From positions 51,177-115,176 of the forward strand of contig ARYC01017338.1 of the NCBI GenBank assembly GCA_000711775.1: a DNA stretch of 64,000 bases, given 5' to 3'. The number at the start of each line of letters is the position of its first letter. Positions within the stretch are counted from its first letter, which is position 1. This document shows, piece by piece, positions 47,260 through 60,110 of this stretch. The DNA is from Oxytricha trifallax (lineage: Eukaryota; Ciliophora; Spirotrichea; Sporadotrichida; Oxytrichidae). The position numbers and the translations under genes are program-made. Under the pieces are notes generated by a model that was given only the letters and a program-made list of their open reading frames with translations, was not told the DNA's origin and ran no database searches.

Positions 47260-48019
47260 CATTTTTTATATAAATTACTTTTTAGAGGCATTTTATTCTT
47301 TCATATACCTTGACAAACTTAATTTCCTTAACCTTGCTGGTAATAATTTAGGCAATGACTATGTTAAATAACTTGCTCCAAAATTGAAAGATATTATGAA
47401 TAAATTAACTCTCTTAGACATTTCATAAAATGATTTGACAGAACAAGGGCTCTTAAAAATTTTAGACTAGTTTAATTAAAATTGTAACTTAGAAGAATTA
47501 ATAATACTTAATAGCAAGTTCATTGATCATACTATATCTAAAGAAGTTGCAGGTATTATTGGTAACCTATAAATATATCTAATATATAACAATTTTTAAT
47601 GTTATTGGAAATGGTTTACTATTCCAAGACTCTAATAATTAAATTTGGGAGATAGTGAAATATCTGATGAAATAATCGAACAAATTGTTGAGGCTTTTAG
47701 TTTGAATTTAAAAATACTTGTATTAAGAAATAATAATATCACTCTTCAAGGATTTAAAGCTTTAAAAATAAACTTGAATTTATTATAATTGAAAGCTATA
47801 TGCGAGCATTATGACTAAATGCCTTAGAACGAATTATAAGAATTAAACCTATTTTAGAATGAATTAACAGACTTACCAGAACCATTTATTCAAAGAATTA
47901 TAAAAAGTTGTTAAAAATTGAAAATCTTAGATGTAAATATTGAGGGAATAGATAGGAATGAAATTTTTTATAATTTCTATACGAAGCGTACAATTAATAA
48001 TTTCTCTTATTTATTTTGA
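47260..48019 (+). pseudogene. LRR-protein fragment, germline-limited family
   Basis: Leucine-rich repeats: LDKLNFLNLAGNNLGNDYVK, LKDIMNKLTLLDISQNDLTE, LEELIILNSKFID, LQQLNLGDSEISDEIIEQIV, LKILVLRNNNITLQGFKALK, LQELNLFQNELTDLPEPFIQ, ending TGA 48017-48019. The frame is largely open over 250 codons with a few breaks, and the N-terminal part found in the 49577 copy is missing. LRRs of this RNI-like spacing mediate protein binding; function unknown. Confidence 0.6.
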
Positions 48020-49284
48020 TTGGTGTTAATAATTATTTATCATAAAAATATTTCATTCATCAAAATCTGCTAATTTTTAATAATAGATAATATATCAAAT
48101 TAAATTTTAATTTAATATTCTATAAAAATGATAAAAGCATTTTTGGATTTGATACCAATTACAGAGAGAAAAAAATCGTAAAATATATTATGTGTAAATT
48201 TTAAAAATAATACTGTAAGTAATTAGTAATTTAATTTCAATGAAACTTCATTCATGATTTTATATCATATTAAAAAAAAAAATTATAAAAATACTTAAAA
48301 AATTTAAGCTCACCTTAATAAAAGAAGAAAAGAATTTCTTAAAATATTTAATTGTGATATACAAAATTAATAATTAGATGTTGTAATATGATGATCATTA
48401 TTTAAAGGTTACAGAATTATACAGCGGAATTTAATTAATCCTTTTCAACTTTTAAATATCTACTACTCAATGAATACTATAAAATTTAGAAATAATTTTA
48501 AAATTAAATTAATAAGTCATATAAGTTGCTGAATGTGACTTATTTTAAGATTTTTGTCTAATTTTATTGAGAATTTTAAATTTAAATGCCTTTAATATTA
48601 TTTGAAAATTCATACTATCATTTAAGGGAGCTAACTTGACCTTAATTGAAGGCTTAATATAATGAATCCAATCAAAGTCTTGAGGGGGAGGTTTCCTACA
48701 CTAAAAAAGTATTCTTTTATTAAATTAATCTTTATAACAAATATAAATTATTTACGGACTAATTTTATGATTTTGCTTAATTTATTAATCAATTAGTCAA
48801 TATTTCTATGAGCATGGATTTTAAGCACTATCTCGTTTCTATTGAATACCAGGTCATCTAAGAAATCTTAGGCGTGTTAGGCTGAAATTGATTCACTATA
48901 TTTATGTATATATTTCTTAAGTATCTGAGATGATCCAAGTGCTCTAAATTCTATTAGTTTGGTATATAAACTCCAGTAACTACTCCTACCTCTATATCCT
49001 CCCTTTGATTAATATAGTATCCATTATTTCTAAAAAGTTGTAACCCATTCTACCATCAGTATTATTGTACTACCCATTAAAACATATTATACAATTATAT
49101 TTCTTAATATTTTTTTAATTTCTGTTATTATCACACTCTATTACTATTTTCTTGAACTTAAGTGATGTATCAATATCCTCTAAACATTTAAGGCTCATAA
49201 AAATATTTAAATTTTTGAATTCATGTAAAATCTATTGAATTTTTCACGAAAAAAAAACGTACAGGACACTTCCTCCTCCAAGTC
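48020..49284. other. AT-rich germline DNA
   Basis: No gene recognised; short frames only. Confidence 0.4.
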
Positions 49285-49458
49285 TAGTTAACTACATCCA
49301 AGGATTATTTATAAACAAAAAATAGTAATATTCAGCTAATTTTTAATTTCTTCTAAAAAGTAATATAGTATTTACAATTTAAATACCATACAATTTATTT
49401 TGGGTTACAATTTGTTTTTAAGATTAATTTATAAGTTTAATATTACTTAGCGATAATG
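49285..49458. mobile_element. foldback MITE, half copy M4
   Basis: Only the right arm: atagtaatattcagctaatt, ttttgggttacaatttg and end tattacttagcgataatgag, comparable to the M1/M2 right arms. Confidence 0.45.
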
Positions 49459-49576
49459 AGATAAAAAAGTAAATTAATTTTATATATTTTAATGATGATA
49501 TCTCTAGAGGTAAATATTTTAATATAGTTATGTCAACGTATTTATTAAGAATATTTAAAATATTAAATCTTATAAA

Positions 49577-51720
49577 ATGGAAAGCCATTCAACTCTTTTG
49601 ATCCCTTAACTAAAGAGTAATTATATTACTATTGAGGTATTTCAATACACATGTGAACACATCCACGAAGCAATATTATTGATCCGATCTTTGAATACTA
49701 AATCATAATTTTTCCTTTAATGATTTAATAGTGAACTCTTAAATTTGTTTAAAAAATCAGAGATCCCTATGATTCATCATTTATATAGAAATATAAATGA
49801 TAACTAAAGTAACGAAGATTAGAACCACTAATTAAGAAAGACTAAAACTTACTCTAAATTATAGCAAGTAGAGGATTTTTCCAGATGTTTTAATTATATA
49901 TTAGCGGTCAATGTAAGATATTAGAATTAGAGAGCAAGATATTAAACATAAAATAATCTAAAGCTCGATGAAGATTAGGAATAAACATTGTATGGTATTC
50001 TTAATAATAAATTAACTAGATATTATAAATTTGAAATATCCATTGACTTTAATTTACTATCAGAATCTAGAGATGATGAAATTAAGATTGAAAAGTGCAA
50101 GAAAATGTCAAATAAGATCTGCGAATTAAGTTAATAAAATGTAATTGTAACTCGAGAAATTAATATCTAAAGTTCTTAAGCTGAGATTTTAGAATAATTA
50201 ATTGGATATTTTTATTATTAAGAAATGGATGATTCCCAAACATTTTTAAAAAATATACGTACTTTATTGAATTTTAACCCCAGAACCCCTTAATTTATTA
50301 ACCATGTTGAATTAAAAACACTATTAATTAATCATAAATTAAATATTAAAACAGTTTTATGTAAAGTAAAAAATATTTCTAAATTAAAGTTGAATTTAAA
50401 ATAATACTTTATCGTTTATGATACAAATATGTAAAATAAAATTAATTTTAAAAAATGAGAAAAAGTTGTTTATTAATAAATTATAATTTTTCGGCAAAAT
50501 TTTGGTCTCAAAGGATTAATAAATTTGTATATGTTAGAATCTGCATTTAAGGATAAATGAACAATTAAATGGTCTATTTTCTATTAAAAAAAAAGTAAAA
50601 ATTACAGTTTAAAAAAATTAATATTATTTTTACTTATCTTTTTTTAATTATTTCTAATTATTGAATTTTCAATATTTTAACATTATTGGAAAATTAAATT
50701 CACGAACATAGAAAATATTATCTTAAATTTAGTCACTTGGATTTGAAGATTCTAACTTTCGATTATTCATTATTTAATTTGAAAAATCATAAGCAACTAT
50801 AATCTTTGTTGAATAAATGCTCTAATATTTCAAAGTTAACACTACGTAGAGTTTTATATAGTTATTGTTGCCCAAAAAGATCAAATTTGTAGGATAACTT
50901 TTAATTCTTTAATTATAATTTTTATTTTTGAAAATTTAAAAAGTTAAATTATATTTAATTATGTTACTTTTTGAAATCATTAGAATCTCTAAAATACCTT
51001 AATAACCTAACTTATCTCGATCTCTCATGCAATAATTTAAGGGATATTTTTAAATAATTAGTACCCTCTTTGAAAGATATAATGAAAACTTTAACTTATT
51101 TGGATATTTCAACTAATCACCTAACAGACGAAGAACTTTTTGAAGCTAAAGATTTTTTTGAAAATAATAGTACATTGAAAGTGCTAAAATGTTGGTAGGC
51201 AAGATTTATTGACATATCTCTCACTCAAAAAGTAGCTGGTTTTATTGGTAAACTAATATCTGCATGAATTAAAATCTAATATATTTTAATTGAGAAAAGG
51301 TTTACCATGTCATAACTTGAGTAACTAGATTTGAAATGTAGCAATATAGGGGACACAATTATTGTTGGCGCTTTTGCAAAGTAGCTGAAAGTACTATAAT
51401 TATCATTACTAAGATTAGGTGAAAAAGGTGTTAAAGCAATACTAAATTTTTTATTTCACTTACTTTTTATATACTATTTAATGAGACTATTTTAATATAA
51501 GCTTTAAGCGAGCACTATGAGAATATTCCTCAAAATTAATTAGAAGACTTAGATCTCAGTTACAGTTATTTAAATGATTTATCAATACCACATATAATAA
51601 ACCTACTAAACGTTTGCACGAAATTGAAAAAATTAAATCTTGAAAAAAATAATTTTGTAACTTTTTTAAAAGTAGTTGAAGAGGCAAATATGTGGGATAA
51701 TGTTAAGATTATTTTGTGAG
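49577..51720 (+). pseudogene. LRR-family gene or recent pseudogene in germline DNA
   Basis: MESHSTLLIPQLKSNYITIE and FQYTCEHIHEAILL start a frame that continues in register, past one TGA (about 49727), for roughly 250 codons (ISIDFNLLSESRDDEIKIEK, EMDDSQTFLKNIRTLLNFNP). After an AT-rich gap the LRRs follow at 51000-51270 (LNNLTYLDLSCNNLRDIFKQ, LKDIMKTLTYLDISTNHLTD) and 51300-51720. They align with the 47260 copy repeat by repeat. Interruptions could be IESs, introns or decay. Since one in-frame TGA and further breaks exist I call it a pseudogene, but a germline-expressed gene is possible. Confidence 0.5.
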
Positions 51721-52789
51721 TGGCTTGTATAAATGTCATATATGTAAATGAGCTAAAGATTTATCATTTTAATTCGTAATTAAGTTAATCATTTACAAAA
51801 ATTTATTAATCTTCTTATCTCTATAAAATTTTAAGCTTTTATAAAAAATTAAATTATTAATTTTTGAAAATTAAAATTTATTCCTATATAAAAACCCCTT
51901 TATAAGTGATTCAAATAATTATTAAATCATATTTCTAATTTATAAAATGACCAAATCCGAGTAAAAGATAGTTAAAATAGTCTGCACCAAGAAAAAGTTA
52001 GTTGCAAATGGAGTTTTAAAGATGAATAAATCGAATTTCATTTCAAATTCTACGGTATGGATGGTTAAGCCAGTTTCATAAACAGACCTGCTTATTTGAG
52101 CAATCAAATCATAATCGAAGCCACCAAGATCTGTAAAACTTTACAAAATGATCAGTCAAAATAGAGAAAAAATCGAGAATGTAAAATTGATTATATACAA
52201 AGAAATATATTATAGACATACTCAAAACATTTTTATTAATACTTAATAGAAATATACTAGATAAAAATATAATAATATATTATTGTGAATTGAATTATAA
52301 AAACTCATTTATTTTAGCTACTTGAGCCCTTTAATAATATTTGAATTTTTAATTTATTAATCTAAATATATTTATTTTTAGTGAATTATAGAAATGAAGT
52401 TAGTTTTTAACATATATTAAGTTTTATTTATTCATAAATATTAACTTGATTAATTTTGAAATAATTTACTAATGAAAGTAACTTATCTTTAAAAAAAAAA
52501 AATCAATGTATAAAATTAAATATATCACTAAAATATTAAACAGTAAATAAATTACATTTAATTTTAGGAGAAAAGAAATTTTAGAAATAAAAACAATTTT
52601 AAAAAAAAATTTATAATTAAAATTATAATAAAAATTGGAGCAAGTAGTAAAAATAAAATTTTGCTGCCTAAGCCCAATTTAAATAATATTAAATAAAAAG
52701 CAAATAAATTTATCAAAATAATAATTTTTTTGTATTTAAAGAATTTATTTATTTTAAATTATTTTTGTAATTTAATGAATGTCATTAAG
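51721..52789. other. AT-rich germline DNA with one short open frame
   Basis: A short + frame at about 51947-52080 starts MTKSEQKIVKIVCTKKKLVA but leads nowhere recognisable. The rest is A/T runs. Confidence 0.4.
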
Positions 52790-53290
52790 GTCATAATACT
52801 CAAGTCACTTATTGAAAAGAGATACAACTTCAACGATGTTTATAAAAAATTGAACCTCTCATCTTGCGACTCACTAGAGACAAAAACTTATGCACTGCTG
52901 CTCAAGCTAAGAACCTTTAGTACAAGCACCTCGAAGGTACCCTAGTTAGACCTGTTATCAACAACATTCTTGCTCAAGTTATGAAGAGAGGTAGAGGCAA
53001 AGGCCGCGAAGACATCATTTCGAGTAAGATCAGAGGTCAAAGAGCAAAGTCCCAGAAATAAAAGCAAGGATTCAACATCTCAACTGGTCAACCAAAGTTC
53101 GAAATCGTTGATGAAGCTGTTCGTCACGTGAGATGAGGCAAGGTGTCCTTGAAGTCAAAATCAAGATTTTCTCAGACCTAGAGAGAGTATTTGGGAATCT
53201 AAATGAATATGCCTGATTATGTCAAGATCCTTGAGCCAAATGAAGTTAACCACGTTTTCACTCCAACCTGCATTCTAGCGATATTTAACA
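52790..53290 (+). pseudogene. ribosomal protein S3 (uS3) pseudogene
   Basis: Pieces of RPS3 occur in order but in shifting frames: LIEKRYNFNDVYKKL, then CTAAQAKNLQYKHLEGTLVR and PVINNILAQVMKRG, then SKIRGQRAKSQKQKQGFNIS, TGQPKFEIVDEAVRHVR, then after an in-frame TGA and a shift RQGVLEVKIKIFSD and NMPDYVKILEPNEVNH. Intact uS3 has these blocks contiguous. At least three frame breaks, one of them where HVxMRQGVL should be. GC content is far above its surroundings. No introns are evident, so it could be a processed copy, but a decayed MDS set is also possible. Confidence 0.75.
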
Positions 53291-54479
53291 AACAATGAAT
53301 CTTATAAAATTGCTCAGATAAAAAGAATTAATAGATAAACAAATCTATGTATAATTTTTTTTAACAATAATTCAAAAATTTAAAACCCTTTCTCGAGTAA
53401 TATTGAGTTTTTATCGTTAAAATTTTTATATATATGCTTAATATATAAAGTTATAATAAGGCTTATGGAGTAGTTTATAGCTTGAATAATAAATTATAAG
53501 AAGCGAGATCTATAAATATCTCAAAAAAACTTAAATTCAGTGTTAAGTATTAGTTCTCTAAAATTTATTTTTCAAAGTTGATATTTGATTACATCAGTCT
53601 TAAATTAATTTAATTGATTAGATTGATGATTAATAAGAATGCAAGTTTTTTTTGGCCCCAATTATATTATTCTTTTCGAGATATTACTTTATTTTTAACA
53701 TATATTTTATCTCATTTTGTAGCTAGTTAAATCAATAATTGCTAAATCCATTTTATCCCAAGCAAAATCTTTGTCTGTCAAATCTTCTCTATCAGAGAAA
53801 CATCCAGAATTATTTCGTAAATTTCCTGGGAAAAAGACTTGCTCTGTTTACTACTATTTAGCAATGTTGAAATTAATAATATAGACTCTTAGAGGTTGAT
53901 AGTTAATTATTAAATCTCTCTGTAAATCATTTCCAGGAAGGAAGTCTAAATGTCTTTTTCATTTGCGTGAATTTAATATTGTATGATTGAGCATTATTTT
54001 AGGATTTAAAGTAGTAATTGTTTATTAATAAAACTCATACCTAAATAAAATGTGGAGGAAAAAACTGTATCCCCTCACAAATAATGTAAACGGTAATACA
54101 TCGCTTCTATTCAGTCAGCAGGGTACAAACCCCATATATTCTTGATAAGTATCTTAAACATAATCTGACTGGTAAGAATGGTTTCAAATTAAAATCAGGA
54201 ATTCTCTTGTATCTTCACCGTCATTGCATTCTGTTGATAGGCTCTCTCAAAATAAATTAAATTCTGTTTTTTTTAAAAAATTTCTTATCCATTGATTTAT
54301 TTAAAACTTTTTATTAACTTATAATTCTATGTGTGCATACTCATAGATTATTAATGATAATGTTTATTAATATAGCATTAGATAATTATTGGACTTTATC
54401 ATTTTATTATTACTTTTTTTATTAATTATTATAATATTAAATATATATTAAGAAAATAGAAATTTATTATAAATGGAAA
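53291..54479. other. germline DNA with a short repeated segment
   Basis: Mostly AT-rich. The segment around 53866-53895 (atatagactcttagagg with flank) recurs at 54818-54847, preceded by similar gttgaaat bases. No gene recognised. Confidence 0.4.
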
Positions 54480-55379
54480 AAATCATAAACCCAAAAACAC
54501 CTACAGAAGTTTGATTGAATTTTTGATTGTTAAAATGATGTATTAACGCATACTTTATTAAGGTTTATATATGGGTTTATAGTTTTAAATACAAAATTAT
54601 TTTAATTGAGTATAACAAGCGAGATTTCTAAATATTACACATAAAAATAACCATAAAGTCATATGGTAGTTCTTATCGTTCCTTTGCCAATCACGCTTTA
54701 TGATTGTTGCTTCTAATACACATATATCCTAAAGAATATCTCAGTCTCTGCAATCTACTCTCTTTTGGAAATATTCAGGAGGGCATTGTGCATTTCATGA
54801 AGGAGGATTGCAGCCCTGTTGAAATAAAAAATATAGACTCTTAGAGGAAAAAAAATCCTTAAATATATTATATTGTTTTGAGTCTCTATGAACTTAGCCG
54901 AGATTGTAAACTCTTCTTCTTTGTTTCCCAATAGTCTTTTGTAAGTTGGCTTTGTAGAAGAAAACTATATTGCACTCTTTACTTTAAGAGTCAACTTTAG
55001 ATGGGAAAAATAATGCTCTATGGCAGGTTATTAAACCTCCTCCACACTTTGCTCTTTCCATTGATGACAACTTTATTAGTTTATATTTGAATCTCCAAGC
55101 TATTTAGTCAAAGATTTCAATGCAAGTACCTACTTAGAACTAGCGTCTTTGTCTCTACTCTCTTTGGAAGCTGAAATTATAGTTTAATAGACTTTACCTA
55201 AATAATACCGCTCTTCTAAAAAGGTCAACTCTCATTTTACTTTGCTAATATTTCTATTTAAATAATTCGAAAGTTCACCTAGGTATACTACAATTTTAGA
55301 GTATAAAACACTCTTGTAAATTTTTCGCTAAGAAGTAAGAAATTAAATCACCATTAAGATGTAAGTTGGTATATTTTAC

Positions 55380-57130
55380 GTTTTAATTTAAATATAATTA
55401 TATTAAAATACTAAAGAAGTTTTTTTCACTAGGAAGTCCTCCAAATCAAGTTAGAACTGTATTTGGAGGATCTAATAATATAATTAAACACTATTTGGAG
55501 GATTTTAATGGAGATCGTTTGATAAAAATGGAAATTAATCTGTGAAGCGAGCAAGTTTTTCAATGCATTTCTGCAAATCTTTTCTAGATTGAGCTCCAGT
55601 AGGTACTCCCTATTTAGTAGTAAGAACCTAATAAAATTAGAATAGATATCATTAATTTTATTAGCATTTTTAAAAGAGGAAACAAGATGGAGTCTATTAA
55701 TGATACTATTAAGATAATATTATCTCAAGATTTAATAGGGAAACTTATGAGGACCTATTCAGACACCTCTTATAACAAGGTAAGTTGTCATCTTTTACCA
55801 CTTGGATGTTATAGTTTTACTTTTCTTACAAAGTTAAGAAGGAACTAAGAAATTCTTTCTAAAAGCATTACTTAATGATGAGAAAAAGCTTTCAAGATTA
55901 ATGAAATTAGAATGATTAAATTTCCTTTTTTTCCCTCAAATTTATGTTAAAAATTTCTATGATATTGCTATGACTGATCCAGATACCTTGTATTAAATAT
56001 TAAACCCTTCAACATTATAAATTGAGAAACGTATACTTTAGTGATTTTGGAATTCTAAGACCCGAAAACTTGAATTAAGCAATTTAAGAAGCTTATAAGA
56101 AACGCTATAACACTAGCTTTAAGATAAAGAGAATCAAGGAGATTAAAAAGTGACACCTTACTATACGAATTACAGAAGTTTACATTATCAGTAAGCTTAA
56201 ATTCCTAACGTTTTATAAAAACCAGGTATGCAATTTACTTGTTGAAAATGAGCAACAAATTAAACAGAGAAAGAAAATTTTTAGTCAGGCATGAACTTAG
56301 TATGAAAATTTATAAGTATTCATAAAATAAGATGAGATGAATCAGCTGCAAGTGCTGATACGAAGAGAAGAAATATTTGCCCAAGTAAACCATAAAGGTA
56401 GAAAAGAAAGAGAACCCAAATTCTTTAAAGAACTCATTTAATATGATAACTTATTAGTTCCTTAAAATCTATAACTTATTATAAACATCAAATCCCCCTT
56501 TTCAAGCACACACCCTAGGTTTCTTATGCTACTCTCTACATTTATTATAAATTTACTGTATTTATCTTTATATCGTGCATTATGTGATAAAGAAGAATTT
56601 TCTTGTTGTGGCTTCTAAATAAATCCCGTCATAATCCAATTCATTTGAACTGAGGACTGTAGGATCATTAAATACGGGTTTTATATTTAGTCTTTCACAT
56701 TCCTTCCTTAAGTCTTTAGTTTTATTAATTGATATGTTTTCATTGAACAGAATAATTTCTTTGTCGAAGTTCTTATCTCTTATACATTATAAGAAATGTA
56801 CGTATCCTTCAGCCTTTATTGAGCGAGAATGAATAAGATAAGTCTCTCGCCCATTATCTTCTATTATGACTCCAAGATTAGCATGCGATTTAACCTGAAC
56901 CTTTTAATCTTAAACTTCTATTTTATTGTACCTCTAGTATTATGCCTAGATATAGAGGTATTGAATATTAACACAGCTTCATAAGCATGTATGAATTTAA
57001 CATTATGCTCTTAAGATGCTTGCATTTAATCATTTATATATTTAAATTAGTCTTAAAAAATGGAAAAACAAAATTCAATCACTCTCTTATTACGATTGAC
57101 TATCTTTTAAGATATTCCACTCTTTTTATA
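55380..57130. mobile_element. decayed TBE copy (22 kDa-type ORF and transposase relics)
   Basis: Parallel to 59940-61600 of the intact element: MESINDTIKII start at 55687 against MESLNDQMKRV at 60111, a gtaagttgtc splice-donor-like site, and on the minus strand the transposase region (aacacagcttcataagcatg; aaatcaatcactctctt-like stretch at about 57072-57095). Frames are broken in many places. A degenerate C4A4 end (aaacccaaaaacacct) near 54491-54506 may be its left terminus, with the kinase region between too decayed to follow. Confidence 0.6.
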
Positions 57131-57416
57131 TAATTTATGAAATTTCAAAATTATTTATGCTTGAGAAAAGTAAGCTTAGTATTTAGTTTTCTAGTGTCTT
57201 AATCAAATTGATGCTACTTAAATTTTAATGATCTTTTAGTCTTAATATAAGATGCTATCTGTTTAAATTAAATGCTAGCAGAGATCTAACATATGCAAAA
57301 GATTAGGGAACATACTATTAACGAGTTAATAAGTATAGGCTTGAGTTGATCTTTATAGTCAACACATCCATAACGAAACTCAAATTATGGCTATGAGGTA
57401 GTATCTTCCCCCCTAA

Positions 57417-57955
57417 TATATACTTTTATTTTTGTAGTCTGATAGAGTTTTCAATGCTGAGTAATAGAAGCAGATGAACATGGAATGTGCGAGCAATAAT
57501 TTGGAGTTATGATCTCATCAAAGTCAAATATAATATATAAAAATCATTATAAATTTTACAAAAAATTTCAAATTTTTAACAAAATTTAATTTCTCTAAAA
57601 TTAACGATTTTAGCAGTTTATAGCTATATTAACAAATTATATCTAATTTATTATAATTTTATAAAATGATTTAAAAATCATTTTAACTTTCATTTAAGAT
57701 CTTCATAAAGACTATAAAAGTTCACTTTATAAAATTATAATAAATTAAATATAATTTGTTAATATAGATAAAAACTGCTAAAATCATTAATTTTAGAGAA
57801 ATTAAATTTTGTGAAAAATTTATAATGATTTATATATATAAAAACGAGACTTCGATGAGTCATAGCTCGAAAACTATTGCTCGCACATTCCATGTTCATC
57901 TGCTACTATTACTCAGTGTTGAAAGCTCTATCAGACTACAAAAAGAAAAGTATAC
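57417..57955. mobile_element. foldback element of a second family
   Basis: Inverted repeat of about 540 bp: left arm tatatacttttatttttgta, gatagagttttcaatgctga, gaacatggaatgtgcgagca; right arm carries the complements tgctcgcacattccatgttc, actcagtgttgaaagctcta, gactacaaaaagaaaagtat. The centre near 57670-57700 is AT-rich. No similarity to the M1-M4 family. It ends immediately before the TBE target duplication. Confidence 0.75.
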
Positions 57956-58099
57956 ATTCAAAACCCCAAAACCCTTAGTGAGGTTTATAAGTGCTTTGAT
58001 TTGTAGTGTATAGTTGTCGGGGTCTTATTGGGGTTAGTAGAGAAAACGCAGGTTTTATGTGAATTTAATGAATATTTAATGAGTATTAGAGTACTTAAT

Positions 58100-59545
58100 T
58101 CAAACAAATTTAATCTGCTTGTCTTTGTTGTATCTCTTGAATCTTGCTCTCTATAGTGGCTCAAGTATGTTATCTAAGGATTATCTAGGATATGAAGGAG
58201 CTCTCACGATTATCATCTCTACTATGCTTTTTATTTCTTCGCAGACATCTTCTTACTTTATATGCTTCTAAGCTTAGCTAATTGATTGTTTTTCATGCTT
58301 TGTACCAAAGTAAGACATACATTCCATGTCACTTTCTAAAATTATTGCTGCTACTGCCCAAACATCCCATTAAACAGAACCATTAGTCCACTTCTCTCTT
58401 ATTGGGAAGTAACCTGGAGTACCAAGTACCTGTGCTAAAGTGACAATCTCCTATCTTAAAGCTCTATTAAAATCGATAACCACTACTTCTAAAGGACAGA
58501 GATTTAGCATAACGTTTTCAGGCTTCAAATCTCTATGAACATATCCAAATTCATGCAACTCCTTAACACCCTGAATCATATCTGAGAGTATATCATTTAA
58601 ATAACCAGGGTATCTATTGTGATATAGGTAGTCTCTCAGAGTCATCTCAAATTTCTTTAGCCTTAATGCGATGAAACCATAACTTAAATAACACCATTGA
58701 GCTTAAGCAAATTCTTGCAATCTTTTCTTTAGGCCTCTCGAAGTACCATGTATTCATTAGCAAACTCATTCTAAAACTGTTGGTTCTTAAGAAGATAACT
58801 GAATGGATACACCTTGTATGCATACTCATCAACTACTATGAGCTTTACTTTTGCAGGCAAGTTTATATTCAAGTAGTTTTCAATACAAGTGCTGAGAGCA
58901 ACTGCATTTAATGCAGGTATACTCATAGCCTTCGCTTAGAAGCATGCTAAAATTGTATTACCTGCTGCCTGGTTCATCGATTCATATCGCTTCTGTCTCT
59001 TGAGTATCTCTTGCTGCTCTCTTTATGACTCAAGAGTATTAAATTTTCTTTTAGCTGGCATAGTTTTTTAGTCTCTTAATCTTCAATCAAGAACTCACTG
59101 AGGTGATGCTTTTGCATATGCCTTTTAACTGTAGCTGAGTGAGTATATGATTTCATGCATGTCGTACACTAATACCTACCATCTACCTTTTCATGCTTGA
59201 AATAGATCTTGGCTTTGCCAGAGTGTACCTCTTTAAGGTGTCTCTTCAAGCTTTGTTCAGTTGAGAAATAATTCTAGCAGTCTTCACATTAATATGTTTT
59301 TATCTTTCCGAATGGTTGCTGTTCTTTTAGCTCCTCAACATAATCAATTTAAGTTTAAACCCCTATCTCTGCACTATCCCTCTGGTTTAATACTTCTATG
59401 ATAAAAACATCTGCTTAAAATTCAAGAGATCTTAGCTCTACCTCCCTCTCAACATAAATGATTTAGGATTTTTAGTGGACCCAAAGTTGAGCATTGATTG
59501 ACCTGCTCCTAAAAGTGCCGCTCTACGATTTAAGTTGACCGCCAT
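58100..59545 (-). pseudogene. TBE kinase / C2H2 zinc-finger ORF (57 kDa type), frameshifted
   Basis: On the minus strand a first frame carries two C2H2 fingers (YQCEDCQNYFSTEQSLKRHL...; YQCTTCMKSYTHSATVKRHM...), then a second frame runs from the ATG at about 59060 (MPAKRKFNTLESQREQQE), and a third holds the kinase: LRDYLYHNRYPGYLNDIL, ELHEFGYVHRDLKPENVML, VVIDFNRALR, LAQVLGTPGYFPIREKW, ending TGA 58100-58102. Frame changes fall near 59075 and 58690. HRDLKPEN is intact, but the Mg-binding DFG reads DFN. In TBEs this is one fused protein; here it is broken, or joined by unrecognised small gaps. Its cellular role is not established. Confidence 0.8.
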
Positions 59546-60110
59546 GTTTAAATTCAAATTTAAAATTCTATTACAAAGCTCTTAAAACCTCTATAGCTAT
59601 ACCTAGACTATAGAGAAGTTGCAACAGCATTAAAGATGGTTTGATCTAAGCTCTAAGACTTCATATTTATACTCAGTTTATAAGTACAATTTTCGTAATT
59701 TTACTCTTAATAATTTTGATTCTGGTACCAACTCAGATAAGTTCAGGTTGGTACTGGTACCAATTAAGTTTTAAACCAGATTGGAACTTTTCCATTAAAA
59801 CCTCACTGGATTAAAACTAGGTACTAATTAAGTTTTGGTACTATTAAAATAGTACCAATTAAACTTAAACGGATTTAGTACCGGTAATAATTAAATTTAC
59901 ACAAATTTAGTACTAATTTAATGGAACTAAATTGATAAAAATGGAGCTCCATCTCTGAAGTTTGTTACAGCTTCTGCGAACTTTCTCCACGTATCTTACA
60001 GGGTTGACCTCCTATAAGATGCCCATATTTAATAGTAAGTTTTTAAACAATAGGATCCAGAAGTTTATAAATTATAATTTGAAATTCAATAATAGGAAGA
60101 GGAACAAAGA

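Noticed and set aside
50271-50290. aaccccagaacccctt as another TBE end
   Set aside because: It lies in register within an LRR-family reading frame (FNPRTPQF) and has no inverted partner nearby.
57959-57976. C4A4 runs as true chromosome telomeres
   Set aside because: They occur as inverted pairs flanking transposon ORFs with ATT duplications and lie inside continuous DNA, so they are TBE ends, not macronuclear telomeres.
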